The notes beneath the pieces are model-generated. The model did no database searches, had not been told where the DNA came from, and worked only from the letters and a program-made list of their open reading frames with translations. The position numbers and the translations under genes were made by a program. 35,768 nt of DNA. Origin: Acidobacteriota bacterium. Its GTDB lineage: Bacteria; Acidobacteriota; Terriglobia; Terriglobales; Acidobacteriaceae. Of this stretch, positions 16,479 through 24,182 are shown piece by piece; position 1 is the first letter of the stretch, and each line of letters starts with the position of its first letter. Where the stretch lies: NCBI GenBank assembly GCA_021813745.1, contig JAKAJO010000069.1, positions 78,361-114,128 on the forward strand, read 5' to 3'.

Positions 16479-18382
16479 GAAAGGCATCCCATTCCAGCAT
16501 TGCCGCATTCGGAGCGTGCATCCTGGGCGTGACGAGTGTTGCCATCGTCGTGGTGGCCCTCTGGACGGCAAAGCCCGTCGCTGCGGTTGTAACAGGGCGC
16601 GTCGGTGAGCGTCTGATTTATCCGTCGCCGCTTGAGATGCTTCAGTCCGCCGATGGAAAGCAGCTCTTCGTGCTGTGCAACGAGAGCGATGAAGTCCGCG
16701 TACTGGATGCAACCACGGGTGCTGCGATGAAGAGCATCCAAGTTGGTCATGTTCCCCGCGGATTCAGTCTTTCGCCGGATGGTTCCCGCCTGTTTGTCAC
16801 GAATTCGTGGGATGACACTCTCTCCGTGATCGACACCGCATCGCTTCAGGTGATTGCGACATGGCATGTCGGCGCAGAACCATCGAGCGTGCTGGAAGAT
16901 CACGCCAGGCGCTACCTCTTTGTAGCGAACAGAATTTCCAATGACGTGGCCGTTCTCAATCCGCAAACCGGTGCCGAGATTAAGCGGCTTTCAGCTGGAC
17001 GTGGCGCAAGTTACATGGCGCTTTCTCCGGATGGAAGAAAACTTTTCGTGACGCATGTGTATCCGAATCCCTCTGCGTATCCCAAGCAGCCAGCCTCTGA
17101 AATTACGGTGATCGACACGCAACGCGCCGCAGTTGTCGATCGCATGCAACTCCACAGCATTGCAGGGGTTTTTCATCTGGCGATTTCAGAAGATGGCCGC
17201 CTCGGAGTTGCTGCTGAGTTGCATCCTAAGAATTTGGTTCCTCTTGCGCATCTGGAGCACGGAGGCGCATTCGAAGACACGCTCATGCTTTTCGGCGCTG
17301 ATGTGGGGAACCAGACCGTAGAAGTGCCTCTCGATGAACTGGAACGCTACGCGGCACGACCTTTCGGAGTCGCGATCACGCCCGACAAGTCGCGCCTCTA
17401 CGTCAGCAACAGTGGTTCAGAAATTGTTACGGTCATCGACCTGCCTCGTCTGCTCCGCTATATTCACCTGCACCGCGCACCCTTCGTGCAGGACCTCTCA
17501 GCCAGTTCCAACTATGTCATCACGCGCATCCACGTGGGCCATGACCCACGCGGTCTTCTGGTCACACGCGATGGCAGCAAGGTCATGGTAGCGAACAGGC
17601 TTGAGGACACGATCAGCGTGATCGATACGCGGACCAATCGGCTGAGTTCGACGATCCAGTTGGCGGGTCCGGCCAAGCTCTCCGTCTTACGTTACGGTGA
17701 GCAGACATTCTATACAGCGCGTTACTCATTTCAGGGCCAGATCGGCTGCGCCAACTGCCACATTGATTCCACTTTCGATGGATTGGAATGGGATCTTGAG
17801 CCGGATGGATTTGGCCGTGACATCGTAGACAACCGCCTCATTGAAGATCTCAAGGGAACCGAGCCTTACAAGTGGAATGGCGGGAATCCCAACCTGCCGA
17901 CGGAGTGCGGCCCGCGAACCGAAAAGTACTTCTGGCGCTCGGCAAACTATGACGACCTGACACTCGCAGATCTTGTGACGTACATGCTGAGTTTGCCTCC
18001 GCGGCCGAATCGTTGGAAACTGCCCGGCTATGAGCTCACCCCCGCTCAGGCTCGCGGAAAGGTGATCTTTGAGCGCACGGTAGATAACTTCGGCAATCCG
18101 ATTCCTTTGCAGAATCGCTGCTCTTATTGCCACAGCGGACCAAAGGGAACAGATCAGAAGTCCTTTGACGTGGGCACCAGGAAGCCGACAGATGACATGT
18201 CCCGCTTTGATACCCCGCAACTCACGAATATCGCGCTGACAGCACCCTATCTGCACGATGGATCAGCCGCAACACTCGAAGAGATCTGGACGGTCTTTAA
18301 TCCAGACGACAAACACGGTCGAACAAACGATCTGACCAAGGATGAACTCAACGATTTGATCGAGTATCTGAGGACACGATGA
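16475..18382 (+). CDS. YVTN beta-propeller fused to dihaem CCP/MauG-like cytochrome
   Basis: From the ATG at 16475 (4-base overlap with the previous stop) the protein has 635 residues; the frame is open further upstream but that would run through the ASPIC gene. A signal anchor or signal peptide (IAAFGACILGVTSVAIVVVAL) comes first. Residues about 45-400 are YVTN/Lac-type propeller blades (KQLFVLCNESDEVRVLD, SRLFVTNSWDDTLSVID, SRLYVSNSGSEIVTVID). The C-terminal third has two c-haem motifs, CANCH (425-429) and CSYCH (549-553), and ends in TPQLTNIALTAPYLHDGSAATLEEI, the pattern of dihaem cytochrome c peroxidase/MauG proteins. This matches the beta plus gamma subunit plan of hydrazine synthase, fused in one chain. 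It probably transfers electrons to or from the HzsA-like protein. Confidence 0.87.
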   Translation: MRKASHSSIAAFGACILGVTSVAIVVVALWTAKPVAAVVTGRVGERLIYPSPLEMLQSADGKQLFVLCNESDEVRVLDATTGAAMKSIQVGHVPRGFSLSPDGSRLFVTNSWDDTLSVIDTASLQVIATWHVGAEPSSVLEDHARRYLFVANRISNDVAVLNPQTGAEIKRLSAGRGASYMALSPDGRKLFVTHVYPNPSAYPKQPASEITVIDTQRAAVVDRMQLHSIAGVFHLAISEDGRLGVAAELHPKNLVPLAHLEHGGAFEDTLMLFGADVGNQTVEVPLDELERYAARPFGVAITPDKSRLYVSNSGSEIVTVIDLPRLLRYIHLHRAPFVQDLSASSNYVITRIHVGHDPRGLLVTRDGSKVMVANRLEDTISVIDTRTNRLSSTIQLAGPAKLSVLRYGEQTFYTARYSFQGQIGCANCHIDSTFDGLEWDLEPDGFGRDIVDNRLIEDLKGTEPYKWNGGNPNLPTECGPRTEKYFWRSANYDDLTLADLVTYMLSLPPRPNRWKLPGYELTPAQARGKVIFERTVDNFGNPIPLQNRCSYCHSGPKGTDQKSFDVGTRKPTDDMSRFDTPQLTNIALTAPYLHDGSAATLEEIWTVFNPDDKHGRTNDLTKDELNDLIEYLRTR

Positions 18383-19467
18383 AGAATTTTCTTGTGACAA
18401 TCAGTCTCATGGCAGCAGGCGTCTGCGCAGTGGCTGCGAAGCCGAACATTCCTGCCCCAGTCAAAGTTCCTCAAATGCCGCATTACCGCTTTGAGAACTT
18501 CACCACGGCGAACGGTCTCCCTGATGACCATGTGTACAGTGTCCTCGTCGATGGAGATCGTATCTGGGCAGGAACCGACAACGGACTGGCCGTCTACGAA
18601 GACCACAAGTGGAAGACCTATACGACGAAGGATGGACTCGCACACCGGGCGGTTCTCTCTCTCGCACTCGATAAGAACACGGGTGACGTATGGGCTGGCA
18701 CGATGGGCGGTCTGAGCCGCATCTCCGGTGGGCATATTGACACATTTACCCAGCTGAATTCGGGTCTCAGCAACAATGTGGTTTATGGCGTTTCCGTTTC
18801 GGGAGATGAAGTGTGGGTCGCGACAGCTGCCGGAGGCTGCCGCTACAACGTCCGCACCGAACAGTGGGATCTCTACAACGAGCGCAACACTCCCATGGAG
18901 GAGATCTGGGTCTATGGAGTCAGCGCGACGCCGACCAAGGTCTACTACGCGGTCTGGGGCAGCGGTGTCCTCGAGTATGACCAAAGGACGAAGGCCTGGG
19001 ATCGATACGACGATCCCGATGGAGAGACCCAGTTGGTCCTCTTCAAGGATCAAGGTCTCATTCACGAGATTACGAGCTCGGTCAGCTATGTCGATAACGT
19101 GCTCTGGGTTTCGACCTACATGGGAGACAGTCGTTATGACGGCCGCTACTGGCACAACTTCCTCACGATAGACAGCGGCCTTCCGTCCAACTTCACCAAT
19201 CTCGTTAAAGGCGTCGACGCCAACCATGCATGGTTCTGCACGGACCGCGGCTTGGCCTATTACGACGGCAAGGATTGGGCTGTCTACCGCCCATCGCTCA
19301 CCAACGGCCGGCCTGAGATGATCGTGCGCGATGCAGAGGGCCATGTCACCAACATCCCGGTCACTACAGCACCGGCACACAACTACATCCTCGGAATTGA
19401 CTTTCAGGGGAATGACATCTGGGTGGCGACAGCCAAGGGTTTGAGCCACGGGATTCTTCAACGCTAG
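18379..19467 (+). CDS. Secreted two-component-regulator propeller (Reg_prop) protein
   Basis: The 362-residue protein has a signal peptide (FLVTISLMAAGVCAVAA) and then repeated Reg_prop blades: NGLPDDHVYSVLVDGDRIWAG, DGLAHRAVLSLAL, GDVWAGTMGGLSRI, SGLSNNVVYGVSVSGDEVWVAT, SGLPSNFTNLVKGV. In hybrid two-component sensors such blades form the periplasmic sensing propeller. Here no transmembrane segment, kinase or DNA-binding domain follows, so it is a free-standing propeller. It overlaps the cytochrome gene by 4 bases (ATGA), placing it in the same transcript. A ligand-binding or complex-building role with the neighbouring propeller proteins is plausible but unproven. Confidence 0.87.
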   Translation: MKNFLVTISLMAAGVCAVAAKPNIPAPVKVPQMPHYRFENFTTANGLPDDHVYSVLVDGDRIWAGTDNGLAVYEDHKWKTYTTKDGLAHRAVLSLALDKNTGDVWAGTMGGLSRISGGHIDTFTQLNSGLSNNVVYGVSVSGDEVWVATAAGGCRYNVRTEQWDLYNERNTPMEEIWVYGVSATPTKVYYAVWGSGVLEYDQRTKAWDRYDDPDGETQLVLFKDQGLIHEITSSVSYVDNVLWVSTYMGDSRYDGRYWHNFLTIDSGLPSNFTNLVKGVDANHAWFCTDRGLAYYDGKDWAVYRPSLTNGRPEMIVRDAEGHVTNIPVTTAPAHNYILGIDFQGNDIWVATAKGLSHGILQR

Positions 19468-19490
19468 CCTCACATTTTTAAGGAGCCATT

Positions 19491-20000
19491 ATGATGCAGG
19501 GAATTGCAGATGTACTGGAGCACGTCGGGCACACCCCGATTCAGAAGCGTGCCATGACCAATCACTCCGTTCTCAACGAGGCGTATTGCTACGGCAAGCC
19601 GAGCTCGTTTTCGCGCGGGATGCGCATTGACTTGAATGGAGTCACCATCCTGCTGATTTCAGGTACGGCATCCATTGATGAAAATGGCGTCAGTGTTCAC
19701 ATCGGCGATTTCCGCGCCCAGATGCGACGCACGCTCTCCAACATCACCGCGCTGCTCGCCAGTGAGGGCTGCACCTGGCATGACATCGTCCGGACAAGCT
19801 GCTATCTCCGCGACATTGACCGTGACTACGATGCCTTCAACGAAGAGCGTACCGCCTTCTTCAAGGAGCAGGGGCTGGATCCACTGCCCGCGTCAACCGG
19901 AATTCAGGCAAAGCTGTGCCGGCCGGAGCTGCTCGTTGAGATCGAGGCGATTGCGATGTTTCGTACCGAGAGGAAATGCTGCCATAACCACGGGGAGTGA
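19491..20000 (+). CDS. RidA (YjgF/YER057c/UK114) family protein
   Basis: The 169-residue protein has the RidA core (TILLISGTASIDENGVSVHIGDFRAQMRRTLSNITALLASEGCTWHDIVRTSCYLRDI) and the late ITGIQAKLCRPELLVEIEAIAMF-like end, here STGIQAKLCRPELLVEIEA. Classical RidA hydrolyses reactive enamine/imine intermediates made by PLP enzymes; related Rid subfamilies act on other imines. An extra 35-residue N-terminus precedes the core, so it is not the archetypal 130-residue form. No signal peptide is seen. AGGAG lies 5 bases before the ATG at 19491, with a second ATG at 19494. It sits 23 bases after the propeller gene and just before the binding protein, so it belongs to the operon. Its presence hints that the pathway involves an amine or imine. 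Confidence 0.88.
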   Translation: MMQGIADVLEHVGHTPIQKRAMTNHSVLNEAYCYGKPSSFSRGMRIDLNGVTILLISGTASIDENGVSVHIGDFRAQMRRTLSNITALLASEGCTWHDIVRTSCYLRDIDRDYDAFNEERTAFFKEQGLDPLPASTGIQAKLCRPELLVEIEAIAMFRTERKCCHNHGE

Positions 20001-20005
20001 ATCCG

Positions 20006-21967
20006 ATGCGTAAGAGCTGTTGGATTACGGCACTAATGGCCGGGATCTGTGTCACGGTTGCCGCAAGCGGGCAAAACGCAGGAACATGGAGCTGTTCCTG
20101 CGGTGCGCACCCGCCGGGGCCGCCGAAGGATCGCGATGTTGAACCCTATGCGAGTCAGCCCGCAGACCTCAGCCCATTTGAGAAATACGCCAAGCCGTAC
20201 TTTCTCAACTATGTTCATCCCAACATCTACGCCGGTGCAGGGCGTGATATTCCCGAGCCGAAGAATGTTTCTGAGGTGCGCATTGGTTTCATCGGCCCTA
20301 TCGAGGGCACATCCGATGCGGTCTTCGGGAAACGGATGCTGAATGGGGCACAGCTTGCCGTGGATGAGGCCAACGCGCAGGGTGGATACGGCGGCAAGCC
20401 GTTCCGCCTGATGTTGCACGATGACTACAACAACTGGCAGGAAAAAGCAGTGTACGGTTCGGGGCGTCGCACAGATCCGGCGATTTGGGGCTCGTCTTCG
20501 GACGTGGGCGTGAAGATGATTTATGACGAGCAAGACTGGGCCATCTTCGGCTCCATCAGTTCCGAGACCACGCACATCCTGCTGCGTCTCGTGCTCAAGG
20601 CGGAGACTCCCATCGTCAATTCTGCGTCCACAGATCCCACGATTCCTGAGACCTACATCCCCTGGTACTTTACTGATCTGCAGGATGACCGCGTTCAGTC
20701 TTTCACGCTTGCTCGCCGCATCTACACCGAGCTCGGACTCAAGCGAACGGCAATTCTGCGCGTCAACAACCGGTATGGGCGCATGGGTGTTCCAGAGTTC
20801 CGCAACGCCGCGCGGCGACTCGGCCATCCCATTGTGATTGAGCAGAAGTATCTTCCCGGAGATACAGACTTCACACGCGAACTGAGGATCATCCGAGATT
20901 CGCGCGTGGATTCGATCGTGCTATGGGCAAACGAGGACGAGGCAGCTTCCATCCTCAAACAGATGAAGAAGCTCGGAATGAAGCAGCGTGTCTTCGGCTC
21001 CTATCGCACGCTGGGGCCAGAATTACTGGCAGCCGCGGGGCCTGCTGCGGAAGGCTTTGAAGCAGTCTTTCCATATAATCCCACGAGCAAGGATCCGAGG
21101 TGGGTCAGCTTCAACCAGCGTTTTGAAACGCGCTATCATGAGGCTCCCGACCAGTTTGCAGCGCTTTCCTATGATGCGATGAACATATTGCTTTACGCCA
21201 TTTGCGAGGCAGGCCTGAATCGCGCGCGGATTCATGATGCATTGGCCGACTTGCAGGAGTACGACGGCGTCACGGGACACATGGTGTTTGATCCGAACCA
21301 GAAGAATGTAGCTCCCATGTACATTGGCACGGTCCACAACGGTTCCATCAGCTATCAGTTGACGCCGATGAATAAGGTGCAGCCCAAGGAGACGTCTTCC
21401 GCTACATCGCCGGGGTCTCCGGCGCCATACGCGCGAGTGGGAGAGAACGGGGTGGCGTATCTTGGTCCGCATCGGCCCAATGAACCGGCAGGTCTGGTGC
21501 GCATTGTGCTCTTTGGCCCGGATGCAGCCAGCGTGGCTGGGTCGCCAGCCCTCGCGCAACTCGTCGCCGGCACTTCTCTGGGCCGCAAGAGTGTGAAGCT
21601 CATTCCCGTGGCCAGCAATCAAAACTGGGGCGCGGCGTCAACGCAATTGGTGCATGCACTCTGGGATGATCATGCGCTTGCCGTCCTTGCACTGGATCGT
21701 GACGCGGCGCATCTCTCGGAGCAGCTCGCGCTCAAAGCCTTTGTCCCCGTGTTGGGATTGAGTGATGACACGACGCTGACTTCCACGAATATCCCGTGGA
21801 TTTTTCGACTCCCAGCATCCACAAAGCCTAGCCAGGCTCTTCAACTGATCGAGTCTGCGGCTGCCCAGAGCGGAGATAACCCCGAACGCCTGCGCGACGT
21901 GCTTGCATCTGGCCATCCGATCGATGGGTTATCGTTTGCGTCGAACGGTGAGCCGAAGCTCCGTTAG
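20006..21967 (+). CDS. Secreted Peripla_BP_6 (LivJ-type) binding protein with second partial domain
   Basis: The ATG at 20006 follows GGGGAG by 8 bases and gives 653 residues; GTG at 19997 is less likely. A signal peptide (ALMAGICVTVAASGQNA) is followed by a short Cys/Pro-rich segment (CSCGAHPPGPP) that could bind a metal. Residues about 90-455 are a complete Peripla_BP_6 domain of the branched-chain amino-acid receptor type (IGFIGPIEGTSDAVFGKRMLNGAQLAVDEAN; DWAIFGSISSETTHILL; SFNQRFETRYHEAPDQFAALSYDAMNILLYA). Residues about 490-650 look like the N-terminal lobe of a second such domain (WGAASTQLVHALWDDHALAVLALDRD, then STNIPWIFRLP). No ABC permease or ATPase is nearby. It is likely a periplasmic ligand sensor or carrier for the operon's substrate. 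Confidence 0.85.
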   Translation: MRKSCWITALMAGICVTVAASGQNAGTWSCSCGAHPPGPPKDRDVEPYASQPADLSPFEKYAKPYFLNYVHPNIYAGAGRDIPEPKNVSEVRIGFIGPIEGTSDAVFGKRMLNGAQLAVDEANAQGGYGGKPFRLMLHDDYNNWQEKAVYGSGRRTDPAIWGSSSDVGVKMIYDEQDWAIFGSISSETTHILLRLVLKAETPIVNSASTDPTIPETYIPWYFTDLQDDRVQSFTLARRIYTELGLKRTAILRVNNRYGRMGVPEFRNAARRLGHPIVIEQKYLPGDTDFTRELRIIRDSRVDSIVLWANEDEAASILKQMKKLGMKQRVFGSYRTLGPELLAAAGPAAEGFEAVFPYNPTSKDPRWVSFNQRFETRYHEAPDQFAALSYDAMNILLYAICEAGLNRARIHDALADLQEYDGVTGHMVFDPNQKNVAPMYIGTVHNGSISYQLTPMNKVQPKETSSATSPGSPAPYARVGENGVAYLGPHRPNEPAGLVRIVLFGPDAASVAGSPALAQLVAGTSLGRKSVKLIPVASNQNWGAASTQLVHALWDDHALAVLALDRDAAHLSEQLALKAFVPVLGLSDDTTLTSTNIPWIFRLPASTKPSQALQLIESAAAQSGDNPERLRDVLASGHPIDGLSFASNGEPKLR

Positions 21968-22009
21968 GTCGATCAAGTCGTCAGATCCAAACGACTGCGA
22001 AAAAGTAGA

Positions 22010-22033
22010 AGGGCAGCCCATGCAGGCTGCCCT
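22010..22033 (-). terminator. Intrinsic terminator of the porin gene
   Basis: The perfect 9-bp arms AGGGCAGCC and GGCTGCCCT flank a 6-base loop. On the minus strand the hairpin is followed by TCTACTTTTT, a T-rich tail, 26 bases past the porin stop. It may also stop the plus-strand operon ending at 21967, although the plus-strand side lacks a T-tract. Confidence 0.8.
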
Positions 22034-22058
22034 CGCAGTTGCTTGAACCATCGGCCTG

Positions 22059-23840
22059 TTACGGCAGGTAGTAGCGGAACGAAGTCCAGAACATGTTATC
22101 GGTTCCATTGGCGCCGCCACCCGGATTCGTGGTGCCGCCGTTGCCTGACCACAGGTCGCGCTCGAACCAGCTGTACTGCAATCCGTAGCGCAGGCGGCCT
22201 TTGGGTCCGTTGTAGAAGTTGTACCAGTACCCTGCGGTGAACTCCTGCACGTCCTTTGTGTTCGCTGTGCAGTGCGCGGGGTTCGAGGGGCTGAAGGAGC
22301 CTCCAGTCTTCACTTCCACATTGCAACCCGTCATGTCGGCGCTATAGGTGCCATAGCCAACCTGCGTGCCCGTCGAGTTCAGTGTCCAGTCGCGGCCGAT
22401 GTAGTCGCCGCCGTAATTCAGATAGATGTTCAGGCGGTCGGTTGGATTGACTTCCACCGTGCTCAGAGCTGAGAAGCCATGCAGCGGAGAGATGGTTCCA
22501 TCCGGCCGCAGTGTGATATCGGCAATGGTCGATGAGCCGTAGCGCCCAACGCCTTCACCCCAGAGTCCTTTCAGACCCACTGAAACCTTGCGGTTCGCGA
22601 GCGGTCCGCGGAAGCCGCCACCCACGCCGCCACCCCAAACCGAATCGTTGTAGGGCGATCCGGTGGCGGGATAGATGCGGTCACGGAACGAGCGGCCGAT
22701 GCCGAACAGTTCCCAGTGGCCCCAGCCGGGTTCCATCGCGATCTTCGCGACAAAGTCGGGCGTCATGTTAAAGGAGTAGTTTGCGGTGGGGTTGAAGAGT
22801 CCTCCACCCACGCCGGCAGAGCCGATCAACAAATTGCTTGGAAGGTTAGCGCCTGCGGGGTTGAGCGTCTCGGCGTTCTCAGCAGAAGCGCCCATGAAGA
22901 ATTTCTGTCCCACGTTCTTCGACACGCGGAAGCTGTACTGCCGCGTCCAAACGAAGCCCGCTTCGTACTGGGGGTCGATGGTGGCCGGCAGAATCTCGGT
23001 CCCGCGCGTCAATCCTTGTGTCGTTTCTGCCGCCAGCGACCATCCCTGGCCGCCAGAAAAGTCCCAGCCATTTGCCAGCTTTGCATCCGCCCACAACTGC
23101 CGCTGGCGCAGCACGTAGCTGTTGCTCTGGTTGTTGTTTGAGGTAATGCCTGTGCCGAGCCAGTCCATTTCGTAGTAGCCGCTCAGGATCATATTGCTCA
23201 GCTTACCCTCTGCCTTCAGGGCCAGACGCGACTGGCGACCGGTTCCGTAGAACTCGCTTTGCTGCGCGTAGTCAGAGTTTGCAATCGGAATGCCGGTGAA
23301 GGCTGTGTTCAAACCACCGCCGGTTGCGCCCTGGCGCCACACGGTTTCGGCCGCGATGAAGCTGCCCGCAGGCGAAAGTGTGATCCCTCTGTAGTGCAAG
23401 GTCGCGGGCGCTTCGATTTCCTTTTTGATTCTGGTTGTGTCGTCCGTGACGCTGGCGACCACGGCCGCGTTCGCTTGCTTCATGTCGTCCACATTGCTCT
23501 GAAGCGCAGTCACAGCTTTCTGGTTTTCCGTCACCGCCTGCTGCTGCGCGCTTGCGGCTGCTTCCGCCTTGGCCGCAGCCTCCTGCGCTTGCGCCGCAGC
23601 CTGCTGAGCCTTCTGCAATTCAGCATTCTTCTCGGCCAAATCATTTTTCAGGCTGTTGATCTGCTGCTCCATTTCTTCCCGCAGTGCCTGAATCTGATCT
23701 TCCACCGACGGCTTGGCCGCCTTTTTCGTCGTATCGCTTTTCTTGTGCGCAGACTCCTGGGGAGCGCCTGCATAGGCAAACGATCCAGCAAGACTCATTG
23801 CCAGCATTGCCGCAACCGCTGTGTTGAACTTCAGATTCAT
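22059..23840 (-). CDS. Outer-membrane porin with N-terminal periplasmic coiled coil
   Basis: The ATG at 23840 gives 593 residues with a signal peptide (NTAVAAMLAMSLAGSFAYA) and a GAGAGG-like ribosome site; the frame is open 25 codons further upstream but the extension is not protein-like. Residues about 45-140 are a long Gln/Ala/Glu/Lys-rich coiled coil (DQIQALREEMEQQINSLKND, then repeated AQEAAAKAEAAA). The remaining 420 residues alternate short amphipathic strands and Gly/Asn/Ser turns and end in FRYYLP, typical of a beta-barrel porin. A coiled-coil stalk plus barrel suggests a channel tethered to the cell wall or forming trimers. The transported solute is unknown. It is transcribed opposite to the long operon and has its own terminator. 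Confidence 0.82.
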   Translation of the reverse strand: MNLKFNTAVAAMLAMSLAGSFAYAGAPQESAHKKSDTTKKAAKPSVEDQIQALREEMEQQINSLKNDLAEKNAELQKAQQAAAQAQEAAAKAEAAASAQQQAVTENQKAVTALQSNVDDMKQANAAVVASVTDDTTRIKKEIEAPATLHYRGITLSPAGSFIAAETVWRQGATGGGLNTAFTGIPIANSDYAQQSEFYGTGRQSRLALKAEGKLSNMILSGYYEMDWLGTGITSNNNQSNSYVLRQRQLWADAKLANGWDFSGGQGWSLAAETTQGLTRGTEILPATIDPQYEAGFVWTRQYSFRVSKNVGQKFFMGASAENAETLNPAGANLPSNLLIGSAGVGGGLFNPTANYSFNMTPDFVAKIAMEPGWGHWELFGIGRSFRDRIYPATGSPYNDSVWGGGVGGGFRGPLANRKVSVGLKGLWGEGVGRYGSSTIADITLRPDGTISPLHGFSALSTVEVNPTDRLNIYLNYGGDYIGRDWTLNSTGTQVGYGTYSADMTGCNVEVKTGGSFSPSNPAHCTANTKDVQEFTAGYWYNFYNGPKGRLRYGLQYSWFERDLWSGNGGTTNPGGGANGTDNMFWTSFRYYLP

Positions 23841-24182
23841 CGGGCCTCTCATCCTCTCAGAACAGGTTGGTTTGAGATCTGCATACGCCGGGTCAGCGCA
23901 TGCGCCCTGCCTCATCCGCAGGATGAGCGGAACTCATGTCGCTCATCGCAGCAAACTTGATCAGAGAAAATCTCGAAAGACAAGAAGCGAGCCACACCAC
24001 TCTCGGCTTGGGTTCACTTACGTGTCTTATCTGTCTGTGAGGTTCGCAGAAGTGTGTGAATAGATGACGAATTTACAGGCATTTAACAAAATGCGGCCAC
24101 GCATGGAGTCGCAATGTAAATATGCGGTGAATTCACGAAGAATATATCCATTCGAAGAATGGAGTTGAAGAAAGCTTTCTGA
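23841..24182. other. 342-base intergenic region: porin 5' flank
   Basis: No convincing gene was found. On the minus strand this holds the porin leader and presumably its promoter, and the 3' end of the PIG-L gene. I could not pick a convincing -35/-10 pair. Structures seen: the hairpin at 23911-23927, a small CCATTC/GAATGG hairpin at 24148-24162, and a 12-base palindrome AGAAAGCTTTCT at 24169-24180 next to the PIG-L stop. The region is clearly more AT-rich than the flanking genes around 24050-24180. Confidence 0.5.
23911..23927 (-). promoter_or_regulatory. Hairpin in porin 5' leader
   Basis: Perfect 7-bp arms CTCATCC and GGATGAG flank a 3-base loop about 70 bases upstream of the porin ATG, on the side that would be the mRNA leader. 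It could stabilise the leader or bind a regulator; no downstream U-tract is present, so it is not a terminator. Confidence 0.35.

Noticed and set aside
13364..18382. A true hydrazine synthase and hence an anammox organism
   Set aside because: The alpha-like protein lacks the second haem domain and the expected Tyr near the haem, HzsA relatives are common in non-anammox bacteria, and no hydrazine dehydrogenase or other anammox gene is present.
18247..19473. 408-codon minus-strand open frame
   Set aside because: It is the antisense shadow of the Reg_prop gene, which has clear repeats and a signal peptide.
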